Source: Hungatella sp. UBA5385 (GTDB lineage Bacteria > Bacillota > Clostridia > Lachnospirales > Lachnospiraceae). Taken from it: a stretch of 64,000 bases of DNA. Where the stretch lies: the NCBI GenBank assembly GCA_002409995.1, contig DHOR01000048.1:6928-70927 (forward strand), in the 5' to 3' direction. The position numbers were made by a program, and so were the translations under genes. Of the stretch, positions 1 through 9,611 are shown one piece after another. Positions within the stretch are counted from its first letter, which is position 1. Each line of letters opens with the position of its first letter. Under the pieces are notes generated by a model, which saw nothing but the letters and a program-made list of their open reading frames with translations, ran no database searches and had not been told where the DNA came from.

Positions 1-501
1 TAAAAACCTTAAATTATTAAAAGTCCACTTTCCACCTGGATAATCTCCATCAGGTGGATCAAAGCTGCCAGATAAAGATATATATGCATGCTCGTTAATA
101 CCAGATACATCTAATGCCACTGTTCCCGAAACATGCCAGCTTGCACCTGAACTTCCTACGCCTAATGTATAATTATATGAGCTTTTTACTTTGTCTCTAG
201 TAAATGTGGTTTTGTATAAAACAATACCGAAACTGGCTCTATAATCTCCTCTGCTGACTTCCCAATCTACTAATATTCTCTTAAATGGCGTTAGATTAAT
301 ACTTCTAGTTGACATTGCCGATGCACTGCCACTACGCAAACAAGTACCCGTTACACCATTAGAGGCAACTGAAATAGAAGTCTCAGTATAACCTGTACCC
401 CATATTTCCCGATTAGGCCCGATATTTAGGAACCCTCCGCTCAGCAGTTGCGAAAAATTCCCATTTAAAAAGCCACCTGTCCCTGAGCCAGATAAGAATA
501 G
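1..501 (-). CDS. Tail-fibre distal part in the -1 frame, no start codon, runs off the window
   Basis: A 167-codon open frame without stop reaches the left edge of the window. It lies in the -1 frame relative to the fibre gene that stops at 465, and overlaps the last 12 codons of that gene. It has no ATG, GTG or TTG near its beginning: the first TTG and ATG come only about 50-60 codons in (ATG at 313-315), without a clear ribosome site. The product is Gly/Ser/Thr-rich and beta-strand-like (for example GGFLNGNFSQLL, then RASFGIVLYKTTF), as expected for a receptor-binding fibre tip. It most likely continues the upstream fibre, joined by a -1 ribosomal frameshift at a run of five T residues or separated from it by a one-base mutation. 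Confidence 0.6.
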
Positions 502-1313
502 TCAACCATGGCTCCTTTCACTCCAAAAATACTGACTCCTGATTTGATGTTATTAGCATTCAAATTTCCATCTCCTGCTATGACAACATTACCCGTCATA
601 TACTTCCCAGATGTATTAACCGTTTGCTGACCTGATGACGGAGTAACAGTCTGACCTCCCATAGTAGCAATACTCTGTGTAACCTTACCAGAACCACTAT
701 GATATCCTGCAGGAATTGTATATGAGCCATTGATTGCCAAAGCCTGACTTACAGCACCTTGATTGGGCATAGTTCCAGTTACTTTATTCCCATTCACCCA
801 AGCTGTTTGCCCTGATAAAATCTGCCCTGCAGTTGCTGTAGCGCTGGTCTGTCCAGCTAAACTATTAGCCGTCACCTTTCCCGCTCCATTATGATATCCA
901 GCAGGAATAACATAGCTTCCTCCAGCATTAAGTGCCTGAGTTACCGCTCCTTTGTTAGGCATAGTACCTTCCCTGCCAGCAATTGTAGTGCCTTCCAGCA
1001 CTTTCCCAGCGTCCAGATACCCAATCACATCTCTCAAATCCTGTTCACTAATATAGACAACCGGTCCATCATATCCATCCCAGAGATCTAAGTATGCACC
1101 TTTGGGGAATGTCAGACGAAGAGATTTATAAATAAATTCAATCTTTGAAGCATAGGTAGCTGCTCCTTTGTTAGGAATCGTACCAGTTATAACTTCATCA
1201 TCGCTGTCCTTTGTAATAGCAGTGAAGCCAGCCAGTACCTGATTTTTTGTCGCTGTACAATCAGATGAACCAATTCCACTGCCGCCGCCAGAACCTATCA
1301 CTATTTTCCCCAT
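465..1313 (-). CDS. Tail fibre protein with GTMPNKGAV repeats
   Basis: A 282-residue protein at the distal end of the tail operon. After a Gly/Ser-rich start (IGSGGGSGIGSS) it carries three variants of a unit built on GT(I/M)PN(K/Q)GA, two of them followed by SYxIPAGYH and GKV segments. This repeat is typical of short tail fibre or receptor-binding proteins of clostridial phages and tailocins. It starts 2 bases after the gene at 1316-1732, so it is co-transcribed. Its stop follows a GCT TTT TAA context in which a -1 slip would continue into another open frame that runs to the window edge, so this may be only the proximal half of the fibre. The adsorption role is inferred from repeat type and position. 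Confidence 0.75.
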   Translation of the reverse strand: MGKIVIGSGGGSGIGSSDCTATKNQVLAGFTAITKDSDDEVITGTIPNKGAATYASKIEFIYKSLRLTFPKGAYLDLWDGYDGPVVYISEQDLRDVIGYLDAGKVLEGTTIAGREGTMPNKGAVTQALNAGGSYVIPAGYHNGAGKVTANSLAGQTSATATAGQILSGQTAWVNGNKVTGTMPNQGAVSQALAINGSYTIPAGYHSGSGKVTQSIATMGGQTVTPSSGQQTVNTSGKYMTGNVVIAGDGNLNANNIKSGVSIFGVKGAMVDYSYLAQGQVAF

Positions 1314-1315
1314 TT

Positions 1316-1732
1316 TTACACCCCTTTCAGCCCAACAAGCAAATCAATTGTTGGTTTCTTTTTACTGCACCTGAATGTAAGTGTTCCATTCCCAGTTTCC
1401 CCATCCATATCTATATAAGAATACTGCTTCATATAAGCTGTCAGATCTGCAGCACCCGTCGTACATTTAATCAATAATGGATTATCACTTTCTGTAACAC
1501 CTTGTGCTTTTACTGTCTGAGTATAAGGCGCTGCCGTACTCCAGTCTGATGCCGGAAGTTTAACCAGAAGAATTCCTGTTATCCTATCTTCTCTTTCCTT
1601 TAAATAATGATCATTCTCCAAAAGAGTCTCATACATTGGATTAAACACATCAAAGGATGCTCTGTCCTGACTGGTTAATTGTTTCATTGTCTCATTAAAT
1701 TCCGGTTTTTCCGGAATTGGAAAATCAGCCAT
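1316..1732 (-). CDS. Phage baseplate/fibre-associated structural protein
   Basis: A 138-residue soluble protein between the collar-type protein and the fibre. The N-terminal half (PIPEKPEFNETMKQLT, then a charged ENDHYLKEREDR stretch) looks helical. The C-terminal half is beta-rich and ends in TLTFRCSKKKPTIDLLVGLKGV. Small proteins of this kind often sit next to the tail fibre in Firmicutes phages and may connect it or assist its assembly. No catalytic motif is visible. The phage structural assignment rests mainly on operon position; the exact role is unknown. Confidence 0.55.
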   Translation of the reverse strand: MADFPIPEKPEFNETMKQLTSQDRASFDVFNPMYETLLENDHYLKEREDRITGILLVKLPASDWSTAAPYTQTVKAQGVTESDNPLLIKCTTGAADLTAYMKQYSYIDMDGETGNGTLTFRCSKKKPTIDLLVGLKGV

Positions 1733-1744
1733 TTTATTCCCTCC

Positions 1745-2131
1745 TTAAAATACTTCATCCATATCAAATACAAATTCCATATCACCGTCTTTACCTTTAG
1801 GCAAAAAGGTTTTATATGCAATCAGATCACCAGCCGCATCAAAAAGCCCCTGTTCTGAAATACTCTCATTAACCAATTCACTTTTTCCCAAACGGACTGT
1901 ATAGCGGCATGTTGTTTCCTGATCATTTACATAACTATGACCATCTACCTTCTTTTTTAACAGTTCCTTTTTAAGACCTTTCTCGGTCCCAATAGGCTCA
2001 ATCACATTCCCATCTGCATCTACGCCTCCGCTTCCAAATGCCATCTGCGTAATTTTTGAAAGTGCCATATCTCCTGCATGGGCCTTACATAATTTTTTTC
2101 TTCCAATTTCTGTTATTACTCCCTGTGCCAT
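1745..2131 (-). CDS. Phage tail-collar fibre N-terminal-domain protein
   Basis: 128 residues. The start MAQGVITEIGRKKLCKAHAG followed by ITQMAFGSGGVDADGN matches the conserved N-terminal domain of phage tail-collar fibre proteins (DUF3751 type), which attaches fibres to the baseplate. Here the domain stands alone rather than at the head of a long fibre. The gene lies 23 bases after the YmfQ-like gene and 12 before the next small structural gene. The family call comes from remembered sequence features. Confidence 0.7.
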   Translation of the reverse strand: MAQGVITEIGRKKLCKAHAGDMALSKITQMAFGSGGVDADGNVIEPIGTEKGLKKELLKKKVDGHSYVNDQETTCRYTVRLGKSELVNESISEQGLFDAAGDLIAYKTFLPKGKDGDMEFVFDMDEVF

Positions 2132-2154
2132 TTTCTCACCATTCCTCTCTTTTT

Positions 2155-3093
2155 CTACAATTCATAATAAAATATTTGGGCATCCAATGGCTTAATTCCA
2201 TCTAATTGATAAGTGCCATCCAAATACCATAAATCGTTTTCTATAGTTAAGTGCATATCCAAATGAGAGTATGTCCTTACCTCATTTTGTATAGCTGCTC
2301 TGCCTTCATAACAAATGTTAGCCTCGGTTTTACTTATCCCACGAACTGCTGCTTCCATCTCCGGATGATTAACTGCCTGAGAGATGATTTTTTCTCTATT
2401 CTCTATGTTTACTGGTATCGTCAATTCACCTGTTATATTCAGATTAACAGGATATAGATCTAACTTCTCCATTTCTTTGTAACCATCCAGAAAATAGGTA
2501 CCATCTAACTCCCAAATACCGTCAAGATATAAAAACTCCCGATTATATCTGGGATAAAAATCTGATATTAACTCCAACCGATTCTCTGCTTTTGACTCCA
2601 CAAAATACTCTGCTGGAAATTTCCCCCCAAAGATAAACAGTAAATTGGCAGGCAGCATGAGCCTTGTCATTTCCCTTAAAGACTGCATCACTCTATAAGT
2701 CTGGTCAATCAGTAAAAGCTCCAATTCATAACTCTGATTTCTCACATATAACTCATATTTTTCTTTCCCAACTACAGAATTCAAATGTTCCTTTAAACGC
2801 TGCAATGTGTAGGGGAGTTGTTGATTCCACTTCATTAATGCTGCTGTTCTTCTCTCTTCCAGACTATCTCCCGGATAAGGTTTAATGCCCAGTATGGACT
2901 CGAAACGCTTTAACCCCTGAATATCAGTCTCATTTAGAATACTGCTTTTCCAAAGTGTATCAATCTTATCATACAGTTTTGTAATCTCTTCTTCTTCTCT
3001 GTTATATATTTGGCAGATTTCTGCATAATCCTTTAAAAATCCGGGAATATATCTGGATAACTCAATGACCCTTTCAGGTTTTCGCTCTTCCAA
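2155..3093 (-). CDS. YmfQ/XkdU-like baseplate tail protein
   Basis: About 312 residues from a TTG start at 3093, chosen because a GGGGGGAG ribosome site lies just upstream and the start overlaps the baseplate J stop by only 20 bases; a longer reading to 3192 would overlap that gene by over 100 bases. The N-terminal ~190 residues (RYIPGFLKDYAEICQIYN, then RFESILGIKP and ERRTAALMKW) match the DUF2313 family that follows baseplate J in Mu- and PBSX-type tails. The C-terminal part has repeated LDG(x)nLDG motifs (LDGIWELDGTYFLDG and LDGTYQLDG), frequent in clostridial tail proteins. Likely a baseplate wedge or fibre-attachment component. Confidence 0.8.
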   Translation of the reverse strand: MEERKPERVIELSRYIPGFLKDYAEICQIYNREEEEITKLYDKIDTLWKSSILNETDIQGLKRFESILGIKPYPGDSLEERRTAALMKWNQQLPYTLQRLKEHLNSVVGKEKYELYVRNQSYELELLLIDQTYRVMQSLREMTRLMLPANLLFIFGGKFPAEYFVESKAENRLELISDFYPRYNREFLYLDGIWELDGTYFLDGYKEMEKLDLYPVNLNITGELTIPVNIENREKIISQAVNHPEMEAAVRGISKTEANICYEGRAAIQNEVRTYSHLDMHLTIENDLWYLDGTYQLDGIKPLDAQIFYYEL

Positions 3094-4141
3094 TAATCTC
3101 CCCCCTTGCTGCAAGAGAATCAGAAGGTAAAATACAGTTCCCACTTTCTCCATTGATAATCGTATCTGTAATATCCAGGATTCCCTCAACATCTAAAAGG
3201 CGGCTTTCCAGTCTTGATATCCTGACTATGATTTGATCAGCGTTCTCCCAGGAATGATTCAGCTCATTTAAATAGCTGTCTATAGCTTCAGAAATATCCT
3301 CTTTACATCGTTCGAAATTATAATCAAGCTGGTAAGTAATTGATGTCTCAATAGAAATCTGTGTTTCTTTAGCACCTTCTACAGTTACCATGTGACCAAT
3401 AGGGGCAATGCCATAGCCCTTTCCTTCCTGTTCACCCGGATCAATGGCCTCCTTGATCTGAGAGATTAACTCCTCAGATGGAATATCATAATCTGAGTTA
3501 ATGATAACCAGCTTAACTGTTCCGCCGCCATTCCAGGCAGGATATACCTTCACTCCTCCTACACCGGCAATAGCAGTGACCTTTTCCTTATAATCCGCAA
3601 TATTTCCACCAAATGCCTGAGAATCCAGATTATCAAAATACCGCTTCCGAAAATGTTCTGTTTCTTCCTCGTCTTCACCGGGAATGAGGAGCTCTGTCAA
3701 TTCTGCCTCTGTTAAGTCTCTTATATATTCAATGGGAATTAATGTCCCAAATAAGCTGTTCCCCTGGCTTCCCAGAGTCTCACACTTCATCTTATAAATT
3801 CCACTCTCTATCCGTTCAATCACTATGTAGTTAAGTGTTTCCAGAGAAAAACGGCTTCCTATTGGAATATCTATATTAAATACTCCCTTTAAAATTGCAT
3901 AAGATGCCGGCTTAGGTGTAAGCCCTCGCTCTGCAGCACGTTTTACTAAGTATTTTCGACTGGCTGTATCTGCAAATAATTCATTTAAAATAGTTTCCAG
4001 TTCAATATACATAAGCTGCAGCTCCACCGCAGCCGGTGCCAGAGCATCATATATAATAGAGCCTTCCCTTTTATCCATATCCTGTGGAATCTTATTTAAC
4101 ATCCGTTTTAAAATCTCTTCGTATGTAATATTTTCATACAT
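3074..4141 (-). CDS. xkdT: Baseplate J-like protein (XkdT)
   Basis: 355 residues with the typical baseplate J N-terminus (MYENITYEEILKRMLNKIP followed by DKREGSIIYDALAP) and the ELELxxxEL-type helix before LVKRAAERGLTPKPA. This is the wedge protein of Mu/PBSX-type contractile tails. It starts 7 bases inside the XkdS-like gene end (overlap 4134-4141), and its own stop overlaps the next gene, so these proteins appear translationally coupled. Length and order match XkdT of Bacillus subtilis PBSX. Confidence 0.92.
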   Translation of the reverse strand: MYENITYEEILKRMLNKIPQDMDKREGSIIYDALAPAAVELQLMYIELETILNELFADTASRKYLVKRAAERGLTPKPASYAILKGVFNIDIPIGSRFSLETLNYIVIERIESGIYKMKCETLGSQGNSLFGTLIPIEYIRDLTEAELTELLIPGEDEEETEHFRKRYFDNLDSQAFGGNIADYKEKVTAIAGVGGVKVYPAWNGGGTVKLVIINSDYDIPSEELISQIKEAIDPGEQEGKGYGIAPIGHMVTVEGAKETQISIETSITYQLDYNFERCKEDISEAIDSYLNELNHSWENADQIIVRISRLESRLLDVEGILDITDTIINGESGNCILPSDSLAARGEIIGRAKT

Positions 4142-4535
4142 GGAGTACCACCTCCTTTTCTATACTTAAAGCTCCGGTTTCCGTACTGACTATAAATGTT
4201 ACTGACAGAATTTTTCCTTTTTGAATAAATGAAAAGGCTTCGACACTTAGAATTCTGTCGTCCTGCAGGAGTGCCTCCTTAATTCTCTTTTTAATTTTCG
4301 ATTGTATTACTCCTGCTGTTTTTCCGTATAATTGATTTAATTCCACTCCAAAATTCCAACTATAAATGATATGATCAAATCTTTCAGTATTTAATATACA
4401 GTACACATTCTGACGAACAGCTTCCAGTCCTTCTATATGACCTCTAATCCGGCCATCTTTCAGTAAATATGTTTTGGAAGGCTGTTTCTTTATTTTAAAA
4501 TCCTGTTTCAGTAAATCCCCAGCTGCAGGCAGCAT
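4134..4535 (-). CDS. xkdS: XkdS-like baseplate protein (DUF2634, gp25-like)
   Basis: 133 residues from the ATG at 4535, preceded by GGAGGTGAC; a start further upstream would overlap the preceding gene. The sequence TYLLKDGRIRGHIEGLEAVRQ followed by YSWNFGVELNQLYGK is typical of DUF2634/XkdS, the gp25-like wedge component that helps trigger sheath contraction. It lies between XkdR and baseplate J exactly as in PBSX. Confidence 0.88.
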   Translation of the reverse strand: MLPAAGDLLKQDFKIKKQPSKTYLLKDGRIRGHIEGLEAVRQNVYCILNTERFDHIIYSWNFGVELNQLYGKTAGVIQSKIKKRIKEALLQDDRILSVEAFSFIQKGKILSVTFIVSTETGALSIEKEVVLHV

Positions 4536-4555
4536 ATTGTCACCTCCTTCTTCTC

Positions 4556-4870
4556 TTACCAACGGTCCAGAACCAGAAACTGCTGTCCACCTTTTTTCTG
4601 AAGAAGCAGCACCCGATCTCCGGCTTTCAGTTCATTTTTCACTGTAACTGCAACTTCTCCTATTTCTGGCAAAACCATAGTCTGTGTGTGATTTGTAAGC
4701 CTCTGTGGTATTAGTACCTGGGAGCCTTTCACAGTTATTTTCTGATCAATCTGTACTGCAACAGGAGATACAGAAACAACAACACCTGGAATCCAGTTAC
4801 AGGGATCTCCTGCAGCTACTGCCTGAAGTACGATTGTTTTCAGATTATCAATCCATGCTGCCTCAGCCAC
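4556..4870 (-). CDS. xkdR: XkdR-like tail protein (DUF2577)
   Basis: 104 residues with a compact beta-fold profile: VVVSVSPVAVQID early, and LKAGDRVLLLQKKGGQQF then VLDRW at the end, as in DUF2577/XkdR proteins of PBSX-type tails. These resemble the small OB-fold spike-associated proteins at the baseplate hub. The start overlaps the XkdQ stop by 8 bases. Family and position agree; the precise structural role is inferred. Confidence 0.82.
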   Translation of the reverse strand: MAEAAWIDNLKTIVLQAVAAGDPCNWIPGVVVSVSPVAVQIDQKITVKGSQVLIPQRLTNHTQTMVLPEIGEVAVTVKNELKAGDRVLLLQKKGGQQFLVLDRW

Positions 4871-5822
4871 TGATTCCAGCTCCTCTCAACGTTAAATCCA
4901 TAGTATGAACTCCTCCTTCGATTTTATGAGAAACCGCTTCAACCAGAAGATAATTTTTTAATTTCATTTCCTTAATATCCAATAAAACCGGAACCAGACA
5001 ACCTGCTCTTATCCTTACATCTCCAAACGCTGATTTCACACTGAGACTCTTTGTTGGGCGATTGTATAAAGTTAAATAGGTCTCTGCAACACCCTGACCA
5101 TTAACCCCTTGATCAATGGCTTCATCCTTCTGGAGAATTCCCCACTTGTTAATATTCTCAGTATGCTTAACCATATATACATCCCGTTTATCAGTCTCCT
5201 CATTATCACAATAAAGCTTGATTTGATTGTAGGTATCTTTGTCAATGCTTATGGTATAGTCATAATCCTGTGCAGTTGTGTCATCCACCACGATATCCAG
5301 CTTCATATTTCCGATGTTTTTTAGAGCCAGTTTTCCTGCTTCATCATAAAGAATATACATTTCACCTGCATACATCACAGTCAGATCCAAAGCATCCAGA
5401 ATTACATCAAACAGAGATTTGTCCTTCATATTGCGATTTTCTATAATGTAACCAGTATTCTCTAATTCTCCTACTTTAAGATTGTAATCCTCTGCAATCA
5501 TCCGCACTACATCTCCAGCTGATTTATTTTCATAATTGTAACTGTCTTTATTCTTCAAATATCTTAGCTGATCATATGCTGTCACTTTCATCTGACCATC
5601 ACTATTCCAGCTGCGTTCGAATATATATCCAAAGAAAACAATAGTTCCATTTACATCCAGGCGAACTGCATTGCCTTCCTCCAGTTTCAAAATATTATCA
5701 GGCAAGAGAGTAAAGGAGCATTTACCAGGTTGTCCCATTCTCTGTGATTCCCATGTGATACTTCCCTCTACTACAGGCTCATATACTGTATTTTCATTTT
5801 CTATGTATAAATGTATGTCCAC
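4863..5822 (-). CDS. xkdQ: XkdQ-like baseplate hub protein (gpD family)
   Basis: 319 residues. The N-terminal GSITWESQRMGQPGKCSFTL and later RSWNSDGQMKVTAYDQLRYL are hallmarks of XkdQ, related to phage late control protein D, the hub beneath the tail tube. The middle segment (NKSAGDVVRMIAEDYNLKVG) is the conserved helix-turn before the second barrel. It lies 16 bases downstream of the LysM gene and overlaps XkdR, so it is in the same transcript. Confidence 0.9.
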   Translation of the reverse strand: MDIHLYIENENTVYEPVVEGSITWESQRMGQPGKCSFTLLPDNILKLEEGNAVRLDVNGTIVFFGYIFERSWNSDGQMKVTAYDQLRYLKNKDSYNYENKSAGDVVRMIAEDYNLKVGELENTGYIIENRNMKDKSLFDVILDALDLTVMYAGEMYILYDEAGKLALKNIGNMKLDIVVDDTTAQDYDYTISIDKDTYNQIKLYCDNEETDKRDVYMVKHTENINKWGILQKDEAIDQGVNGQGVAETYLTLYNRPTKSLSVKSAFGDVRIRAGCLVPVLLDIKEMKLKNYLLVEAVSHKIEGGVHTMDLTLRGAGISG

Positions 5823-5838
5823 TTCTAATCACCCGCCT

Positions 5839-6495
5839 TTACGGAATCGTCAAAACCTGTCCTGGATAAATCAGATTGGGATTGGTGATTTTATCACGGT
5901 TTAAGTTATAGATTTCTCTCCAGCGGTTCCCATTTCCTAAAAGTTTTTTAGCTATATTCCACAGGCAATCACCTTTTATCACAGTATACGTGTTCACCTG
6001 CTCTGGTTCTCCCTGCCTATCAGCAGTATCCTCAACAACCTCAGTGGTATCTTCTGTTAGCATAAAATTCATGATCTTTGTTCCATAAGGGCGAAACTCC
6101 TTTAATGTTACAGATACTGCCAGATCAAATCCTTCCGCTGCATCATCAGATACTCTTAAATCCTCCAGTGTTACATCCAGATTAGTATCAAAAGATCCTT
6201 TTGGAGTGTTTCTAATTACAATAAATTCAAAAGGTTCCCTGTTCTCAAACAGCTGATACAAATGTTCAATCAGCTCCTCAGCACTATCCACACTACCATC
6301 CCATACTGCACTGGGATATCTCATCTGGGGAAGAACAAAATCCAGACCAATTTCTGCCAATCCCTTAGGTTTTAAAAGATTTACCTCTTCTCCGTTGATT
6401 AAATTGGCAGTTTTGTTTTGCCCAGGATACTTAATCGGAATCTTTTCAGGCGGAATCGGAAGGAGCATGTCGTCCAGATATACTTCATATGCCAT
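5839..6495 (-). CDS. xkdP: XkdP-like LysM tail protein
   Basis: 218 residues. The N-terminal ~140 residues ([19 protein letters not shown]) form the XkdP domain. The C-terminal ~50 residues are one LysM repeat ([20 protein letters not shown] through [12 protein letters not shown]), which binds peptidoglycan or acts as a structural clamp in contractile tails. Its start codon shares one base with the end of the tape-measure gene. Such proteins occur at the hub of PBSX-like phages and extracellular contractile injection systems. Confidence 0.92.
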   Translation of the reverse strand: MAYEVYLDDMLLPIPPEKIPIKYPGQNKTANLINGEEVNLLKPKGLAEIGLDFVLPQMRYPSAVWDGSVDSAEELIEHLYQLFENREPFEFIVIRNTPKGSFDTNLDVTLEDLRVSDDAAEGFDLAVSVTLKEFRPYGTKIMNFMLTEDTTEVVEDTADRQGEPEQVNTYTVIKGDCLWNIAKKLLGNGNRWREIYNLNRDKITNPNLIYPGQVLTIP

Positions 6496-8960
6496 TATAT
6501 ATGTCCTCCTTCTGCAGCTGTAGCCAGAATTTCTCCGGTAATCTGATTTAACATGCCAGACATACGGCTAAAATCTGTTTCTGTCTTAAGAGTATTATTG
6601 TTTGTCATGTCAATTTTTAACTCTGCCAGTGTAAAACGATTAATAATCTCCTGCTCTGCAGCATCGCGCATGTATTTTAAGTCTTCGTCAATAATATCCA
6701 TGGTGTTTGCCATAGCGGCTGTGTTGGCGGCTGTATCGCCTGTATTATCACTAATTCCCTGCCATTCATTTGGAACTCCGCTTCCACCATCATGATCATA
6801 AGGTAGTTTCTTATTAATTCCTTCAAATGGGTTTTTAGAACTATCTAGCATTCCTCCCATGTAGTCACCAATGCCTTTTCCAAAATCGTATCCACCTTTA
6901 TACCGATCTTTGTAGTTAACTCTTTCCAATGACACCCCAGCTTCAGACATAACCTTGTCAAAGTCAAGCTTTTCGAACTTTTCTTCATAGCTTCCATTTC
7001 CATATTTCTCTATTGCTGAGTCAGTAAGTTCCGCCAATCCATCTCTCCAGCCAGAAACAGTATCTGCCAGGTTTGAACCAAAAACAAAATCAATAGCCTC
7101 AGCTATCTTTTGAATTACTCCTAATACACGATCTCCTAAATCTGCAAACAAATGAATTACCGACCCCACTGGATCACTGAATACATTGGCAAAGAAATTA
7201 GCAAAAGCAATCCAACCGTTATAAAGAAATTCCAAAACGCCAAAAACTAATGTTAATACTCCATAAAACAGATTCTGTATAACACCTGCAATAATTCCCA
7301 GTACACCGCAAATAATGCCAGTGGCTGAAATTGTAGTACCTGTTATTTGGTTTATAAGCCCTATGACTGCATAAAATATAGCTATAAGAGCTATTACAGC
7401 CATAATAATAATCATTACAGGATTTGCTGCAAATGCTGCATTTAGTTTATTTTGAGCTGTAGTCAATAACCCTGTTGCTATACTATTTTTAATAGCAGCC
7501 ACAGTACTTTTTATAGTTGTCAGCCATGCAATTCCTGCTGTGGAGTTATAAACAATCAAAGCTGCAATTATTCCCCCAATTAATGGTTCAATTACAGACC
7601 AGTAATCTGCAATAAAACTGCCAATTGCGCCAATCACGAATCCAATTGCTCCAAATATTCCTTGTATTTCACCGGCATTCCCTTGTAATCCAGTGGTGAA
7701 ATCTGTGATAAAGCCAGTCAGACTTCTTACAGCACCTCCTACTGCTCCGGAAATCCCCATATTAATTGTCCGGGCTAAAGAAGATAACGCACTTTTGGCA
7801 TCATCATATTTAACACTGTTTAACTGGTTTAAGTTTTCAGTAGTTAGTTGTGCTGAGCCATTAATATTACCAAGAGCCATTATCCCTGCCTCGCCCAGAT
7901 CCTTCCAAGTAGTACCAAACAGCTTGGTTCCAGCAAGATTCTTTTTTACAGGATCATCCAGACGACTAATTGCATCAATAGTCTGTTGAAATGCATCTTT
8001 AGAAGCATCTCCACCCTGACCAAACGTTGATATCATATAATCTGCATCAAGTCCTAACGCCTTAAAGCCTTCTCTGGCTGAATCACTTCCATTTAAAGCT
8101 GAGGTAGAAAACTCTTTTATTGCATTTCCAAGTTTATCAACAGAAAAACCGCCGCTATCCACACCATTTGACAGCATATTAAACATCTCAGTACTGCTAA
8201 AACCCAATCCCTGAAAATGACCAGAATATTTCTCAAGCACATCAAGCAAGTCATTGTTTTTATTAAGACCTGACTGAACTCCCTGCACAATGAGATCAAA
8301 AGCTTCTGTTCCTGAAATTCCAAATTGCCTCTCCATAATTTCTGCTGCCCGAATGCTCTTTGTCAAATCAAGACCTAAGCTGTCTCTGAGGAGCATCGAA
8401 GCTCTGGTCATCTGCTCAAGACCAACACCAGTTCTTCCGGTTATCTGATTGACAGCAGCAAGACTATTGGCTACATCATTTAAGTTTTCTCCCATATTAT
8501 CCATATACAGATTTTTGACACTATCGTTTGCCATATCCAATCTTTTACCCTTTATTCCTGTTTTTGCCTGTATGGTATTTCCGGCTTTTTGGGATTCAAC
8601 TGCCCTATTAAAAATATCTTCTGGTTCAGTATCAATTCCAGCCTTGTTTATTGCTTTTGACACCTTTTCCCAGATTTCCTTTAGTTTTATAACTTTCTGT
8701 TTACCTTTATCTATACTATTATTTAGTTTCTCGTTTTTTTGTTCTATAGCACCTACAGAATTTTCAATTTCCCGGAATTCTACATCTATATATTCCAGCC
8801 GTTCTGCTGCATTCTGCCATTGATCCACTGAAAACACCTGCCCTGAAACCTGCTGCAAACTTATTAGAGAAGACTTTGCTATTTCTATGGAACTTTTAAT
8901 TTGCTGTAATACAGGTGTCGCTCCATCATACAATTGAAGAGATGTTTCAATCGTTGCCAT
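6495..8960 (-). CDS. Tail tape-measure protein (XkdO-like)
   Basis: 821 residues. The N-terminal 130 are coiled-coil-rich ([20 protein letters not shown]). A tape-measure core follows at about residues 140-420 ([40 protein letters not shown]). Residues ~430-620 are strongly hydrophobic ([17 protein letters not shown] and several later segments). Tape measures set tail length; at about 1.5 angstroms per residue this would be roughly 120 nm, in the range of R-type tailocins. That figure is inferred from the family rule. Confidence 0.93.
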   Translation of the reverse strand: MATIETSLQLYDGATPVLQQIKSSIEIAKSSLISLQQVSGQVFSVDQWQNAAERLEYIDVEFREIENSVGAIEQKNEKLNNSIDKGKQKVIKLKEIWEKVSKAINKAGIDTEPEDIFNRAVESQKAGNTIQAKTGIKGKRLDMANDSVKNLYMDNMGENLNDVANSLAAVNQITGRTGVGLEQMTRASMLLRDSLGLDLTKSIRAAEIMERQFGISGTEAFDLIVQGVQSGLNKNNDLLDVLEKYSGHFQGLGFSSTEMFNMLSNGVDSGGFSVDKLGNAIKEFSTSALNGSDSAREGFKALGLDADYMISTFGQGGDASKDAFQQTIDAISRLDDPVKKNLAGTKLFGTTWKDLGEAGIMALGNINGSAQLTTENLNQLNSVKYDDAKSALSSLARTINMGISGAVGGAVRSLTGFITDFTTGLQGNAGEIQGIFGAIGFVIGAIGSFIADYWSVIEPLIGGIIAALIVYNSTAGIAWLTTIKSTVAAIKNSIATGLLTTAQNKLNAAFAANPVMIIIMAVIALIAIFYAVIGLINQITGTTISATGIICGVLGIIAGVIQNLFYGVLTLVFGVLEFLYNGWIAFANFFANVFSDPVGSVIHLFADLGDRVLGVIQKIAEAIDFVFGSNLADTVSGWRDGLAELTDSAIEKYGNGSYEEKFEKLDFDKVMSEAGVSLERVNYKDRYKGGYDFGKGIGDYMGGMLDSSKNPFEGINKKLPYDHDGGSGVPNEWQGISDNTGDTAANTAAMANTMDIIDEDLKYMRDAAEQEIINRFTLAELKIDMTNNNTLKTETDFSRMSGMLNQITGEILATAAEGGHI

Positions 8961-8975
8961 TCACTCACCCTCTTC

Positions 8976-9143
8976 CTATCGTTTACTTTTACTTTGAACT
9001 CTTTTTGCTTCCTTTTTATCATTTTCTAATTTAATTTTAACTGCAGCAATTATAAATGCCTTTTCATATCGGCTTAATTCCAGAAATTCATGAGGCCATT
9101 TATGAAGCTTATGGAGGCAATAGTAAGCAATATTTGCCTCCAT
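8976..9143 (-). CDS. Small tail-assembly chaperone C-terminal frame (gpT-like)
   Basis: A 55-residue ORF between the XkdN-like gene and the tape measure. It starts MEANIAYYCLHKLHKWPHEF, continues LSRYEKAFIIAAVKIKLEN and ends in a Lys/Arg-rich tail. Its ATG at 9143 has a GAAGGAGG site, so it can be made alone. The same frame is also entered by a -1 slip at the end of the upstream gene, giving an XkdN fusion, the gpG/gpGT arrangement of tailed phages. This position, immediately before the tape measure, is where that chaperone is always encoded. Confidence 0.85.
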   Translation of the reverse strand: MEANIAYYCLHKLHKWPHEFLELSRYEKAFIIAAVKIKLENDKKEAKRVQSKSKR

Positions 9144-9157
9144 ATCGCCTCCTTCAA

Positions 9158-9586
9158 TTAGTTTTTTGCCTCTTCCTCCAGATCCTCCATAGTAGAGTCA
9201 AATCCATTGATCTGCTGCACTTTTTCCAGATAACCGGCGTATTCCCCCGCTGTCAGCATTGTTTTCAAAAGAGTATCTGCCCCCATTGCATGATAAGAAT
9301 CCTGAAGAGATTTATCATGCAAATTGGGATAAACCGTGCATTTTGCAGCTAATTTTCCCAGGTATAAATTATAATCTGTTTCCTGTGTAAACTGTCCTTT
9401 TTTTCCAGTAACAGGAACTCGCTTTGTACATTCTTTTCTTAATGTCTCATCTTCAGATGAGGAAATAGCCTTAAGCTCCCATTCCACCGGTTTTTTATCT
9501 TTCCCTGTAAAACGTTTTGAAACCACACATTTCACATTTTCCACTGCAACAACATTCTGTGCTAAAAAGCAACTTAAATCTCCCAT
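9158..9586 (-). CDS. xkdN: XkdN-like tail assembly chaperone (gpG-like)
   Basis: 142 residues: MGDLSCFLAQNVVAVENVKC, a VEWELKAISSSEDETLRKEC region, and an acidic C-terminus (DSTMEDLEEEAKN). It matches the XkdN family of cytoplasmic tail chaperones that coat the tape measure during tube assembly. The last codons form a slippery A AAA AAC heptamer directly before TAA. A -1 shift there reads six linker codons (LIEGGD) and then the 55-residue downstream ORF, for a product of about 203 residues. Confidence 0.88.
   Translation of the reverse strand: MGDLSCFLAQNVVAVENVKCVVSKRFTGKDKKPVEWELKAISSSEDETLRKECTKRVPVTGKKGQFTQETDYNLYLGKLAAKCTVYPNLHDKSLQDSYHAMGADTLLKTMLTAGEYAGYLEKVQQINGFDSTMEDLEEEAKN
9161..9167 (-). 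promoter_or_regulatory. -1 programmed frameshift site (A AAA AAC)
   Basis: On the coding strand the XkdN-like gene ends GCA AAA AAC TAA. The heptamer A AAA AAC is a canonical X XXY YYZ slippery sequence in the correct phase. A Shine-Dalgarno-like GGAGG lies 7 bases upstream (9175-9179), resembling the dnaX-type stimulator. The -1 frame is open and in phase with the ATG of the 55-residue ORF, and the stop in the A-site follows directly. Confidence 0.8.
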
Positions 9587-9611
9587 ATGTACTTGTCCTC
9601 TCTTCCAATTA

